From: Hericium rajendrae
Lineage: Eukaryota > Basidiomycota > Agaricomycetes > Russulales > Hericiaceae
Assembly (NCBI GenBank): GCA_033439255.1
Contig: CM065878.1
Coordinates: 434,001-498,000 of the forward strand
DNA: 64,000 bases
Reading direction: 5' to 3'
Part shown: one piece after another, positions 20,597 to 31,992 of the stretch
How positions within the stretch are numbered: the first letter of the stretch is position 1
Layout of the letters: every line of letters begins with the position of its first letter
Position numbers and translations under genes: made by a program
The notes under the pieces: generated by a model
The model's input: the letters and a program-made list of their open reading frames with translations, nothing else
What the model was told of the DNA's origin: nothing
Databases searched by the model: none

Positions 20597-23319
20597 GCTA
20601 TTGATCACGTGATTGGTCATTAGCTTTGTTCAACAATACAATGTTTGACATTGATCATATATTCAATCTTGAATCTTGTTTGATTTGTAGATATTACAAG
20701 TATTTATAATATAAGCATATATAATAGTGTATATCATATATCGAGCTGATTATAATAAGATATGACAAGTGTGTACTGTATTACATACCAGATTATATAT
20801 ATAATCAGGTACTAAGATATATAACATAGCAGAAAATGTAGAGTTATCAGAGGTAGGAGCTGAACTACTCATGATTAGATTAGATTAAATAGTGTTTTTT
20901 TATATGCTTTAGGGTTCGACACGAGTCAGAGTCACCTGTAGATCAACATGGGTATACCCACAAAATTGACCTGCAGGTATCTAACTTGTAGATCCAGATC
21001 ACCTGGTGGCTGAGACCTATACAAATCCAGATCAAGGTTGTGCTCAAACTCATTGACCTGTGAGTGACCTGTGGGTAACCTGCTATCCAAACTTTATTTT
21101 GGTTAACATATTATATTGCAAAGTTCAAATCTATATGTCATGATCCCTAACTAACTACATACTATATGTCATCTGCCAACACTAACTTACAGCTTCAATC
21201 ACATATGCCCATTATCACTATATCTTGTCATACCCATGAAGTGTATAAAGTCTACAAGCAAGGCATGGATTCAAAAGGCTGCATGCGACATACTTGTGGC
21301 ATCGACATGGGCATGTGCATGCCGGTGGGGCAGCTTTGAGTATGTGTGTGCACATGAGCTGGCACATGTGCAAGGGGAGCATATGTGGGTGCTGGTGTAC
21401 TGGCATAGCTGTGGGCATGCACACACAAATGATAATCACCAGCTTGGATGAAAATTGGGAATGAGACCGGGGAGGGTGCATTTTGATTGTTGAATAGCAC
21501 TAATGGCATATAAAACTTGCCTCACATTGGGCTTCTGTCAGACGAATGATATGACAGCATGCATAGTGGCATGTGTGATGTCCATGGGCATGAATGCACA
21601 CATGTAGTTTGAGCAATGGACTATGGGATGGTGGGGGCATGCAGTCAAAAATGTGTATGCTGGCAGGGCATGTATTGGTAGATGCACACTGTCTCAGACA
21701 TGCAAGGATATGCAAAGCTGTTTGTAGACAACTGCGTATTGTTGAGGCATGCTAGACACTGCTCAGATGATCAGCAAAAAGATGTCAAGCCTTGCTGTTG
21801 TAGCAACAATGCTGTAGCAACAAGACCTGACAGGCATTGTGGGCCTTGCAGTTGCAGCGCTAGACTGGCACTGTGCATGCTCTTACTGTTGTGAGTGGGA
21901 ATTAAATTTCTGGTGCACATGAGTGCTGGTTGTCGAAGATGGGTGAGGGCCGGTTGGCTGGTTGACCTGTTGATGAGGACGATGGGAGAAGCACAGATGG
22001 TACACGAAATATGGTGGATGATGTCAAAAAATGGTGGAATGTCATGAAACTCATCAAACATCATGAAACCTGTTGAAGAACAGTGAAAAATGAGAGCCTT
22101 GCCTGTTATCGAGTGAGACTCCTGAGATCAGCACAGTACAATGAAATAAAAGGCTTTTGGACTCACCTAGAAGCCTCTCGAATCTCCATAACACCCATCC
22201 TGCCATTGAATTGAGGAGATATGGTGAAAAGGGAAGGATTAAGATGAAAAAACAAAGAGGAGGGCATCGTAAAAGTGAGATACAACTTTAAGACCAACTG
22301 ACTTGCAAGTGATCTGTGATGTCACAGATACCTGACCTGCAGCTCCAGATCACCCAGTGGTGCAAATCTGCATGGATCCAGGTCAGCACCTTGGACAGAT
22401 TGAATACCTGCAAGTTCAGATCTAAGTCACCCACGAGTGCACTTGTGTTGAACCCTAATATACTTAAAGTGATGTTTGCACAATTGATGCTCTCAGGCAT
22501 TTGTATAAGTTTTTTGTTACTCTAAACCTTCATGCTAATCGACAGGCAATTTTACCAGAAAGTAGTTGCCATATTTGGTCACTAATTTCTGCCAGTATAC
22601 AAAATATGATTTGAAGGTAAGAATTCAATTTTTATAGTATTTTATGCATGTAAAATAGAAAAATACTGACTAGATTATACATTGAAGAGATATAAGCTCT
22701 ATTAAAAAAAAAACTGATATGATTTATGTTATTTTTTGTAAAAGTCAGAAAAAAAAATCCAAATATAGAAATTAAATTCTGCCTTTGGTGCTAGCAGCAA
22801 TGCATACAAATCAATAGAAGGTACACAGGCTAACAGAAAATGTATGAGGTAGTAGAAGCATACATAAGTTTGTTGTGATGCTCATAGGTTGATACATGTG
22901 TAAGCTAATCAACAAAAGTATGCATAGGTCAAAAAATGTGAGCCAAGAGTGCATATATGAGTTGGTGTAGTGTGTATCATCTGAAAAATTGAAATTTCAT
23001 ATAGCCCAGTATTGATCTATATGTTTTATCATAGCACTATAAGGTCTATCACTATTTATGCCACCACAGTTCTCAACTATGTAAGACTATGAGGCCTATC
23101 ATAGCTATCTAACAGTAGTTGGACACTATATAGTGCTACATGTTTCTGAAGGATAGCTATAGTTGTTGTACAAATCATATAAATTCAAAGGCTTGCTCTG
23201 ATCTATATGGTCCCTACTATGATCTCTGCTATTAGTACTGTCTCAGATCAATCAGGTACAAGAGATATAAAGCCAAAATCAATTATATTTCATATAGCTA
23301 CTAGTACAATCAAGTATAT

Positions 23320-24170
23320 TACAAGTTCAAACAGTGCACACATGCACAATGGTACACATCATGTACAGGTAGAGCTATGTGCAGGCATGTGTGCACTGGT
23401 AAGGCACAACAAAAGTACATATGTGCATAAGGCACTAGGTTCATGCACAAGGCATGATAAGTGTCATAGCTGTGCAGGAGGTCCAGTGGCCATGCTCACC
23501 AATGTTAAGCTGTAGTGGGCCTATATATAAGATGCAATGTGCAGTGAGGATGTGTGAGATATTGAGAGCCATGCATGAGGCATAGAGGGTGAGCATAAGG
23601 CATACAGGCCATATGTAAGGCTGCTACTAGCTTGTACAGGAGATCAACAGGGTGTGGTGGCCATGCACAGGATGCTGCAAGCATGTGCAGAGTGTCAAGA
23701 TGCTGTGGGCCTGTACATGAAGTACAGTAAGCATCTATAGGATGGTGGCTTGTATGCAAGATGTAGTGTAGCATGATGAGCATGCATAAGGCACTAAGCC
23801 TATGCATGGCTTGGTATGTCTGTGTATGAGGCATGAGGCACAAGGTACAGGCAGGTGACACACCTGCACATAGCAACACACAATGCATGTATATAGTTAT
23901 GCTGGCTGACATGCTCACATTCAGCTGTAGTCATCTCTAAGCTGTCACTGGCCCATCCACAAGGTACATCGAGATGTGGTAGATCAGCATAGGGTGTGAC
24001 CAGTGAACATGAGGCATAGTGAGCTGGCATGAGGTGTAGCAGGCATGCATGAGGCACTGGCCCCAGCACAATGCTACATGCCAAGTATAAGACATGAGGT
24101 ACAGGCCTGCATGCAAGATGTCAGTATACCTGTACATGGCCATACATGATGGTAATTTATATAGCTTCAT
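23320..24170. repeat. TG/CA-rich degenerate tandem island
   Basis: Repeated words such as CATGCATAAGGCAC and TGCACAAGGCATG in loose 20-30-bp register, with almost no CpG. It looks like an aged CpG island near the right end of Z copy 2. Open frames are short and unconvincing. Confidence 0.5.
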
Positions 24171-24236
24171 TGATGATAAAAAAAAAGGAATCGTTTTGCC
24201 ATGCACAGCATTGGCCCTCTTCCACCAAGTATAGTG

Positions 24237-24399
24237 GTAAGGACCAACGTCCTGTAGTGACCGAGTAGGGGCTCAGGCTACACACAAACAACAAGGGCTG
24301 ACCTGCTCAAGAGGCGATCAATGATGAAGAGAGTCAAGAGCGATTGAGAGAGGAAGCACAAGGTGGAGGGACTTAAAGGGCACTGACGACTGACAGGAG
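24237..24399. other. No recognised gene
   Basis: Short stretch between element Z and the 4.3-kb foldback. A TATAGTGGTAAGG word resembles a tRNA A-box, but no B-box follows. Confidence 0.3.
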
Positions 24400-25259
24400 G
24401 TAAATCCACATGAAACAGTCACTTAGTGCATTGAGGTAATGCCAGGTGAACCTGACAAAGTGCCATTGTTGATTGGCCATCCTGTGCTGGCCCATCCATC
24501 ACAATGTAGCAGTCATCCAATGACAGGCCTGCCCTTCCTATGTACCAATGGGTCATTGTCTGGCCTCTAGTCATTTAATCTGTAGTGTCCATTCATCATT
24601 GACTGGCCTGTCCTCTAACGTCCATTGGATCATTGGCTGGCCCACTTGATCCCACAGGATATCAGTTGCTCAGCCCGTCCTCTACCATCCATTGGGTCAT
24701 TGGCTGGCCCATCCCCTTATAATGTCTACTGGTCATTCATCATTGACGGGCCCATCCTCTGATGTCCAATGGGTCATTGGCTGGCCCTCTCGATCCTGCG
24801 GAATGTCAATTTCTTGGCCGGTTCTCTACCATCCATTGAGTCATTGACGGGCCTGTCCCCTTATAATGTCTACTGGTCATTCATCATTGATGAGCCCATC
24901 CTCTGATGTCCCATGGGTCATTGGCTGGCCTGCTCGATCTCGCAAGTTGTCAATTGCTCAGCTGATCCTCTACCATTCATTGGATCATTGACAGGCCCGT
25001 CCTCTTACAATTTCTACTGGTCATTGGATCATTGGCTGGCCCATCCTCTTACAATACCACTGCATATTCATCATTGACTGGCCCGTCCTCTGACATCCAA
25101 TGGGTCATTGGCTGGCCTGTCCTTTAACAATGTCTACTGTACATTCATCATTGACGGGCCCATTTTTCACTGTCTAATGGGTCATTGGCTGGTCCACTTG
25201 ATCCTACAGGTTGTCAATTGCTCGGCCCATCCTCTACTGTCCAATGGGATGTTATTGGA

Positions 25260-25760
25260 TCTCATGGAATCCTGCCAGACTCTGTCTTAGACATTTTCAG
25301 ATCCCATGTGATCCCACGGGATTCTGTTTTAGACATTTTTAGATCCTATGAGATCCTGTGGGATTCTATCTTAGACATTTTTGAATCCCATGAAATTCTA
25401 CAGGATTCTGTTTTAGACATTTTTGGATCTCATGGAATCCTGCAGGATTCTGTTTTAGACATTTTTGGGAATCCCACAGGATTCTCTTTTGAACATTTTT
25501 GGATCCCATGGGATCCCATGGGATTTTGTTTTAGACATTTTTAGGGATCCTGCTGGATTTTGTCTTAGACATTTTCTGACTGTATGAAACCCCCCAGGAT
25601 TCAGTTTTAGACATTTTTGGAGATCCCGCGGGATTCTGTCTTAGTAGACATTTTCTAACCACATGAAATCCCACAGGATTCTGTTTTAGACATTTTCAGA
25701 CTACATAAAATCTTGCAAGATTATGTTTTAGATGTTTTCAGATTCATAGGATCTTTAGTA
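25260..25760 (+). repeat. ~48-bp tandem array, left arm
   Basis: About ten units with CATGGGAT and TTTTAGACATTTTTGG; several carry an embedded CCCATGGG palindrome. Confidence 0.8.
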
Positions 25761-26749
25761 GGACTCTATGTTCGATATTTTTTGTATTTTATAAAATCTT
25801 GTCTTAGATGCTTTTGGATTTCATGAGATCAAGTCTTGTAGGATTTTGTCTTAGATACTTTTGAAATTTATAAGGTTTCACTTGAGTTACCATGATATTT
25901 TACAAAATGCTGATTTAGTGTCATCTCATGAGATCCAATGGTAATTTATCAATTTGGCAATTATCCAAGAATCTTAAGCTATGTTCAGATCTGACATTCA
26001 AATTGTTCTATAAGCAATTATGCCAAGTTTAGTACTTAACTATACAATATATCTATATACATTTGCTTCATTTTGTGAGCTGAATTCAAATGTAACACTT
26101 TTTTACTTATATTAACTGCCAAATATGAAAATGTGTGCTTAAACAACTATATGCACTCTTTGATAGATGATTTCTTAAAATCAATTTGAATATAACATGC
26201 ATTAAGTTATATAAGGACTGGTTGAGGTCATGATACAAATATTATACTTAAAATTTGTACAAATCAGTATATTGCAGTTTTTTATGGTTCAATTGGAGAA
26301 TATGTTTAGCAATATATTGGATTAGATGCAGGTTTTTCAGGACCTTTCATATAGTAACATTTTTATATCAATTGGATCAGAACTAACTGAGATATTTACA
26401 AATTTTTGTTTTATACAAAGCATTTTATTCAGTATTAGTATTTTGCAGTTTGCAAGTGAGCCAGGACAGCTATGACAGTCAGACTACTTGTTTACCACTC
26501 AGATGACATTGTACTACACTTCAAGATACATATCACTATTTTTACATATCACTTGTTACTTTGCTATTCTGGTATCTCAGATTGAATTTCTAGATAAATA
26601 TATCTGAGATAGGCAAAGATGACCATTTTTCTGACTCACTGACAATGGTCTGATTTGCATAAGTCAGACTACTTTCAGATGAGTCAGACCACTGTCAATG
26701 AGTCAGAAAAATGATCATGTTTGCTAATGTGAGAAGCAAAAGTCTATAG

Positions 26750-27890
26750 AACAGAATTCTACAGAATTCCATAAGATCCAAAAGTGTCTAAAATGAGATT
26801 TCACAAGATTATCCAAAACAGAATCCTGTAATATCCCATGATAAGATCTGAAAGTGTCTAAAACAACATCTCATATAATTTGATCTTATGAAATTTAAAA
26901 GCATCTAAGACAAGATTTTATGGGATCCAAAAATGTCTAAGACAGAGTCTGTGAGATTTCATGTGATCTGAAAATATCTAAGACAGAATTTCATGAGATC
27001 TAAAAATGTCTAAAACAGAATCTCGCAAGATCCTATGAGATCTGAAAACATCTAAAATAGAATTCTGCAGAATTTCATGTAGTCAAAAAATGTCTAAGAT
27101 AGAATCCTACGGAATACCTGAAAATGTCTAAGACAGAATTCTGTGGGATTTCATGTGGTTAGAAAATGTCTACTAAGACAGAATCCCGTGGGATCTCCAA
27201 AAATGTCTAAAACTGAATCCCATGGGATTTCATACAGTCAGAAAATATCTAAGACAGAATCCCGCAGAATTCCTAAAAATGTCTAAAACAAAATCCCATG
27301 AGATTTCATGTGGTTAAAAAATGTCTACTAAGACAGAATCTCACGAAATCTTCGAAAATGTCTAAAACTGAATCCTGCGGGATTTCATGCAGTCAGAAAA
27401 TGTCTAAGACAGAATCCCATGGGATCTCCGAAAATGTCTAAAACTGAATCCCATGGGATTTCATATAGTTAGAAAATGTCTAAGACAGAATCCCGCAGGA
27501 TTCCTAAAAATGTCTAAATCAAAATCCCATGGGATCCCATGGGATCCAAAAATGTCCAAAAGAGAATCCCGCGGAATCTCCAAAAATGTCTAAAACTGAA
27601 TCTTGCAGGATTTCATGCAGTCAGAAAATGTCTCAGACAGAATTCCATAGGATCCCTAAAAATGTCTAAACAAAATCTCATGGGATCCAAAAATGTCCAA
27701 AAGAGAATCCCGCGGGATTTCCAAAAATGTCTAAAACAGAATCCTGTAGAATTTTATGGGATTCAAAAATGTCTAAGATAGAATCCCACAGGATCTCATA
27801 GAATCTAAAAATGTCTAAAACAGAATCCCGTGGGATCATATGAGATCTGAAAATGTCTAAGACAGAGTCTGGCAGGATTCCATGAGATCC
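26750..27890 (-). repeat. ~48-bp tandem array, right arm
   Basis: More than twenty inverted units (CCAAAAATGTCTAAAACAGA), more than twice the left-arm number, so the array has expanded or contracted since the foldback formed. Confidence 0.8.
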
Positions 27891-28756
27891 AATAATATCC
27901 CATTGGACAGTAGAGGATGGGCCGAGCAATTGACAACCTGTAGGATCAAGTGGACCAGCCAATGACCCATTAGACAGTGGAGAATGGGCCCGTCAATGAT
28001 GAATGTACAGTAGACATTGTTAAAGGACAGGCCAGCCAATGATCCATTGGATGTCAGAGGACGGGCCAGTCAATGATGAATATGCAGTGGTATTGTAAGA
28101 GGATGAGCCAGCCAATGACCCAATGACCAGTAAAAATTGTAAGAAGACAGGCCTGTCAATGATCCAATGAATGGTAGAGGATTGGCCGAGCAATTGACAA
28201 CCTGCGAGATTGAGCAGACCAGCCAATGATTCATGAGACATCAGAGGATGGGCCCGTCAATGATGAATGACCAGTAGACATTATAAGGGGATGGGCCAGC
28301 CAATGACCCAATGGACGGTAGAGGATGGGCCGAGCAACTGATATCCTGCGGGATCAAATGGGCCAGCCAATGATCCAATGGATGTCAGAGGACAGGCCCA
28401 TCAATGATGAATGTACAGTGATATTGTAAGAGGACAGGCCCATCAATGGAAAATGGATAGTAGACACTTCATGAGTACGGGCCAGCCAATGACATCCCAC
28501 GGCATCCAGTGGGCCAGACAATGACTCATTGGTACATAGTGAAGCAGGCCGGTCAATGATAAATGGACACTACAGATTAAATGATTAGAGGCCAGACAAT
28601 GACCCATTGGTACATAGGAAGGGCAGGCCTGTCATTGGATGACTGCTACATTGTGACAGACAGGCCAGCACAGGATGGCCAATCAACAATGGCACTTTGT
28701 CAAGCTCGCCTGGCATTTCCTCAATGCACTAAGTGACTGAACATACTCGTAAATCC

Positions 28757-29129
28757 TATAGAGTTGCAAAGTGGTTAAGCTGAGGTCTAAGGGACTCAGC
28801 TCAACCGGTTAAATACAGGAGGATGCACAGCTACGAGTCGTATCTAAGGTGACAGTAGTAACTGTGCACTGCGCAGCATCGTACTGCACATGATGGGGAT
28901 GAAACATGATGGAGGAGTGGATAGGGTAGCACTGCAATGATCATGATGAAAATGGATAGTGGATCGAGGCAGTGCGATAGTGTCCATGCATGCATGTAGA
29001 TATGGTTAAATAAAGAGAAGAGAGCAACGGGACATTGACCATGGTGGGGATGTCGAAGGGAGTGATGTCAAGTTAAGAAATGAAACATACAGTTCTTAAC
29101 ATATAGACTGATTTTAGTGTTTTTTGAGC
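28757..29129. other. No recognised gene
   Basis: Unique-looking sequence between the foldback and a Z-type head. No long frame was seen. Confidence 0.4.
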
Positions 29130-29820
29130 ATTACGATTCCTTAGAATCATTTACTCTATACCAGGTTTTCCTATCGAAAATGACACCAAAATGACCACTA
29201 CCCCCATTTGGCAGTTGGCTTATAAGATCATCAATCTGACGAGTTTGCAGGTTCAATTCCAGCCCTGGCCTAACTTGTTCTTTGACTGTAACTTGATCAG
29301 TTCTTGACTGATTCACTCATTCTAAAATGCATCAGAATCTACTCATTCATAATGTTCTAGCCATATTTTTTGCATCTTGATATGTGCAAAACTTGGAGAA
29401 TGCAAAGCACTCCTGTATTTTCCCCCTTGTATGCTTCATCTCTGGCCAGCCTAGTCAGTTCTTGACCGATTTGCTCATTCTCAAGTGCATCTGAATCTAC
29501 TTATTCATCACTTTCTAGCCATATTTTATGTGTTATGATCCATTCAGAACTCAAAGAATGCGAACCATTTCTGTATTTTTCCCCTAGTATACTTTATTCT
29601 CAGTTACCTAAGTCAGTCCTTGACCGATTCACTCATTCTCAAGTGCATCAGAATCTACTCATTTATCGCTTTCTAATCGTATTTTATTCATTTTGGTTTG
29701 TACAGAACTTGTAGAACACAAAGCACTTCTGTATTTTCCCCCCTAGTTTGCTTGATCTGCAGCTATCTCAATCAGTTCTTAGCCGATTCACTTGTTCTCA
29801 AGTGAATCAAAATCTACTTA
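29130..29820 (+). repeat. Z-type tRNA-like head with ~160-bp units
   Basis: ATTACGATTCCTTAG at 29,130 is followed by an A-box-like TTGGCAGTTGG, a B-box-like GGTTCAATTCC and four degenerate ~160-bp units, until Y1 begins. Confidence 0.6.
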
Positions 29821-30043
29821 ACTTGAGGGAAGAGGGCCGATGCTCTGCACAGCAATACGATTCCTTTTGAATTGTTCTAACTTTGTAGTGTTATTCTCAC
29901 AGAATTAATAAGATAATAGAGAATTGAATATACTGGTATTGTAATGCTGCAAAGATCTCCATCTTCAAAGTATATTGTTTTACACTTATCTCTTATTTTT
30001 AAACTTTGTTACCAGCAAGAGTTGAACTAATGACAAAATGATG

Positions 30044-30089
30044 GTCACGTGCAACAGCGAGCCCGGTCAGGCTTGCTGTTGCATGTGAC
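30044..30089. repeat. 20-bp-stem hairpin in Y1
   Basis: GTCACGTGCAACAGCGAGCC pairs with 30,070-30,089 across a 6-nt loop, with two transitions. Confidence 0.85.
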
Positions 30090-30391
30090 TTCTCAAAAAT
30101 TGTGTTTACATTTATGAAGTACATAAGTGTGGCCTTTGAAGGTCTGTCAACTGTTGTATGTTGTCTAGATTGATTTTATTTTTGCCTTTTAGGGGTCTGA
30201 ATCAGTAATTTGGCTATATCTCTGTCAATTCTCTAGCTATAAACATAAACTCAAGTGTTTCTGAGTAGTACTATCAATGGCCATATTAACACGATTTCTA
30301 CTGATTTTTTACACCACTCAGTATGTGCCTATTCTCAGATGATTTGATGATTTGCCCCTAGACTTGAATGATTTTTTCGATTTTTTCCTGC

Positions 30392-30634
30392 TTATAAATT
30401 GCTTATGTAATCCGCAGCACGGGCAAAATGACGTACTCCCGTCCCCCTCATGATGTCATGGGATGGGAGTATGTCATTTTGCCCGTGCTGCGGATTATGT
30501 AAAATTTCAAAAATAGTCAAATAGGAGGTTTTGTGATAATTTGAGTGTACCTCCTTAAGTACTGGAGATATCATCGGTCCCTTGATTGCGTCGAAAAGCT
30601 CTTTATTATACCTTTCCAACGATACTAGGTACAT
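30392..30634 (-). CDS. Conserved ~80-codon frame of Y1, function unknown
   Basis: Starts MYLVSLERYNKELFDAIKGP, ends ARAADYISNL. The same frame is open in Y2 (39,535-39,795) and Y3 (32,594-32,854), there with a six-residue longer N-terminus (MTHPIV). The last third lies across the long hairpin, so its conservation may reflect the hairpin. The middle (NYHKTSYLTIF) is the best-conserved non-hairpin part. No domain, signal or membrane segment was recognised. It could be a chance frame in a young repeat. Confidence 0.3.
   Translation of the reverse strand: MYLVSLERYNKELFDAIKGPMISPVLKEVHSNYHKTSYLTIFEILHNPQHGQNDILPSHDIMRGTGVRHFARAADYISNL
30408..30497. repeat. 38-bp-stem hairpin in Y1
   Basis: Arms 30,408-30,445 and 30,460-30,497 with a 14-nt loop. 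There are two mismatches, both C/T-type, which would be G:U in RNA from one strand. Confidence 0.85.
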
Positions 30635-31311
30635 TACAATTGGATGAGTCGATAAAAAGATATGGCCTCAACAAATTTGCATCTACCTCTAACACCAACC
30701 CTTCAGTAATCGCTATCGCGTTTTCTCAATACTTACCCGCTCGTCTTGCATAATATACCGTTGGAAAGGTACGAATCAGACCTTTCCAACGGTATCTTTA
30801 GCGTGTAAATATCACCACTCATTGCGCCGTTACGATGCAATCACTATGATCTTCTCCTCAAAGGTATCTTTTAAAGTAATTGACTCATATCTCAGTCATT
30901 TTTGAACCTATTCTCATGAAAAAAAATGTTCTGACTAGGTAAAATCTGCTTTGATCATATTATCATAAATCACACTGACTTACATCAATGACAAGGTGCA
31001 GAATATCCTATTAAATATGTTTATCTGTTATCTTAACAAGTTTGCACTTTCTTATACTAAAACCTTTCAGTTCTAATAAGACTAGCATTAATTTACATAT
31101 GCATATAGTTTCACACTAATTGAATTTGATTTAGTAGACTGATATCTCTAAGAAACATTTAAAATCATAAGAATGACAATTGTCAGAATCGAACCTACAA
31201 CCTTACTTTAAGATGTGAGAAATTATTACTATAAAAGGCATTACATTGGCTGGGTGTCATCTTTTTTGAGTTGAAAAGTGGGTTAGAGTAAACGATTCTA
31301 AGGAATCGTAA

Positions 31312-31765
31312 CCAGGTTTTCCTATCGAAAATGACATGCTCAACGGTAACTACCCCCATTTGGCAGTCAGCTTATCTAATTGCAAGATCACTGATGTGAT
31401 GAGTTTGCAGGTTCAACTCCAGGTCTGGCCAGACTTTTATTTACACTAGATTTAAAGTAACTTGATCAGTTCTCAACCAATTCACATGTTCTCAAATGCA
31501 TCTGGATCTACTCATTTATTGCTTTCTGGCAGTATTTTTTCTATTCTGATCTGTGCAGAACTCACAGAGTGCAATAAATTCGTATATTTTCCCCCTGTAA
31601 TACTTGGACTTGAGCTAACTTAGTCAATTCTCCTCCGATTTACTCGTTCTCAAGTGCGTCTGAGTTCTCTTGTTTATAGCTTTTCAGCCATACCTTATGT
31701 GTCTAGATCAGTTAAGAACTCGCAGAATGCAAAGTGTTTCTTTGTTTCCCTCCTAAAATGTTTGA
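31312..31765 (+). repeat. Z-type head (tip lost) with ~160-bp units
   Basis: CCAGGTTTTCC, an A-box-like TTGGCAGTCAGC and a B-box-like GGTTCAACTCC, followed by two ~160-bp units. The terminal motif is shared with the end of Y1. Confidence 0.55.
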
Positions 31766-31992
31766 ATTATGATTCCTTAGAATCGTTTACTCTATACCAG
31801 CTTTTGCTATTGAAAATAACACCAAAACGATGACCATCCCCATTTGGCAGTTGGCTGATATAATCACAAGTCAACAATCTGATGAGTTTGCAGGTTCAAT
31901 TCCAGTTCAACCTTAAATTCTTTTATTTCATTTTACAATCAACATATCTCACTGTCACTGTTTACAATCATTATACATAACATTTATATCTC
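31766..31992 (+). repeat. Z-type head, truncated
   Basis: ATTATGATTCCTTAG, TTGGCAGTTGG and GGTTCAATTCC, then AT-rich sequence until Y3. No ~160-bp unit remains. Confidence 0.55.

Larger units (their letters stand above)
18957..24236 (+). mobile_element. Large element Z, copy 2 (complete ends)
   Basis: The left end is ATTACGATTCCTTAG at about 18,957. The right end at about 24,180-24,236 carries the GGAATCGT..TTGCC and GGCCCTCTTCC motifs followed by CAAGT, which also close the Y elements at 33,425, 40,368 and 29,821. That gives a ~5.3-kb unit, of which 18,957-23,281 is the inverted twin of 1-4,330. It includes a tRNA-like head, ~160-bp units, two GGCCG-centred palindromes, a TG/CA-rich island (21,230-22,060), an ATAG-rich stretch (22,976-23,290) and a second degenerate island (23,320-24,170). 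No transposase or polymerase is visible, so it is either non-autonomous or a chimera of nested repeats. The target-site duplication is unclear. Confidence 0.55.
24408..28748. mobile_element. 4.3-kb foldback element, possibly hAT-derived
   Basis: The arms are inverted copies. Outer blocks (24,480-25,250 and 27,890-28,700) repeat CAATGGGTCATTGGCTGGCC and TCATTGACGGGCCC words. Inner blocks (25,260-25,760 and 26,750-27,890) are ~45-50-bp arrays of GGGATTCTGTTTTAGACATT. The core (~25,900-26,700) is AT-rich. GTAAATCC occurs directly at both borders (24,400-24,407 and 28,749-28,756), the 8-bp duplication size of hAT elements, but the tips do not match well. There is no transposase. Open frames repeating DSVLDIF come from the array alone. 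Confidence 0.6.
29821..31311 (-). mobile_element. Element Y1 (1.49 kb)
   Basis: On the minus strand it runs from ..TTACGATTCCTTAG at 31,311 to ..CTCTTCCCTCAAGT at 29,821. It contains a tRNA-like head with GGTTCGATTCT (B-box-like), an 81-codon frame (30,634-30,392), a 38-bp-stem hairpin (30,408-30,497) and a 20-bp-stem hairpin (30,044-30,089). Copies Y2 and Y3 are about 90% similar by eye. Its high-coordinate end adjoins a Z-type head, suggesting insertion or recombination at the shared terminal motif. Confidence 0.7.

Noticed and set aside
24200-24300. Possible tRNA gene (TATAGTGGTAAGGACC..)
   Set aside because: Anticodon-arm-like pairing is weak and GGTTCAA-type B-box is absent.
25185-25544. 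119-codon frame repeating DSVLDIF
   Set aside because: Produced by the ~48-bp array; a repeat artefact.
28757-28860. Possible tRNA gene (GTGGTTAAGCTGAGG..)
   Set aside because: Only short A-box-like words; no B-box at the right distance and no cloverleaf that I could draw.
30408-30497. CRISPR-like or attachment-site explanation for the long hairpins
   Set aside because: No repeat-spacer array and a eukaryotic context; the hairpins are internal parts of a dispersed element.
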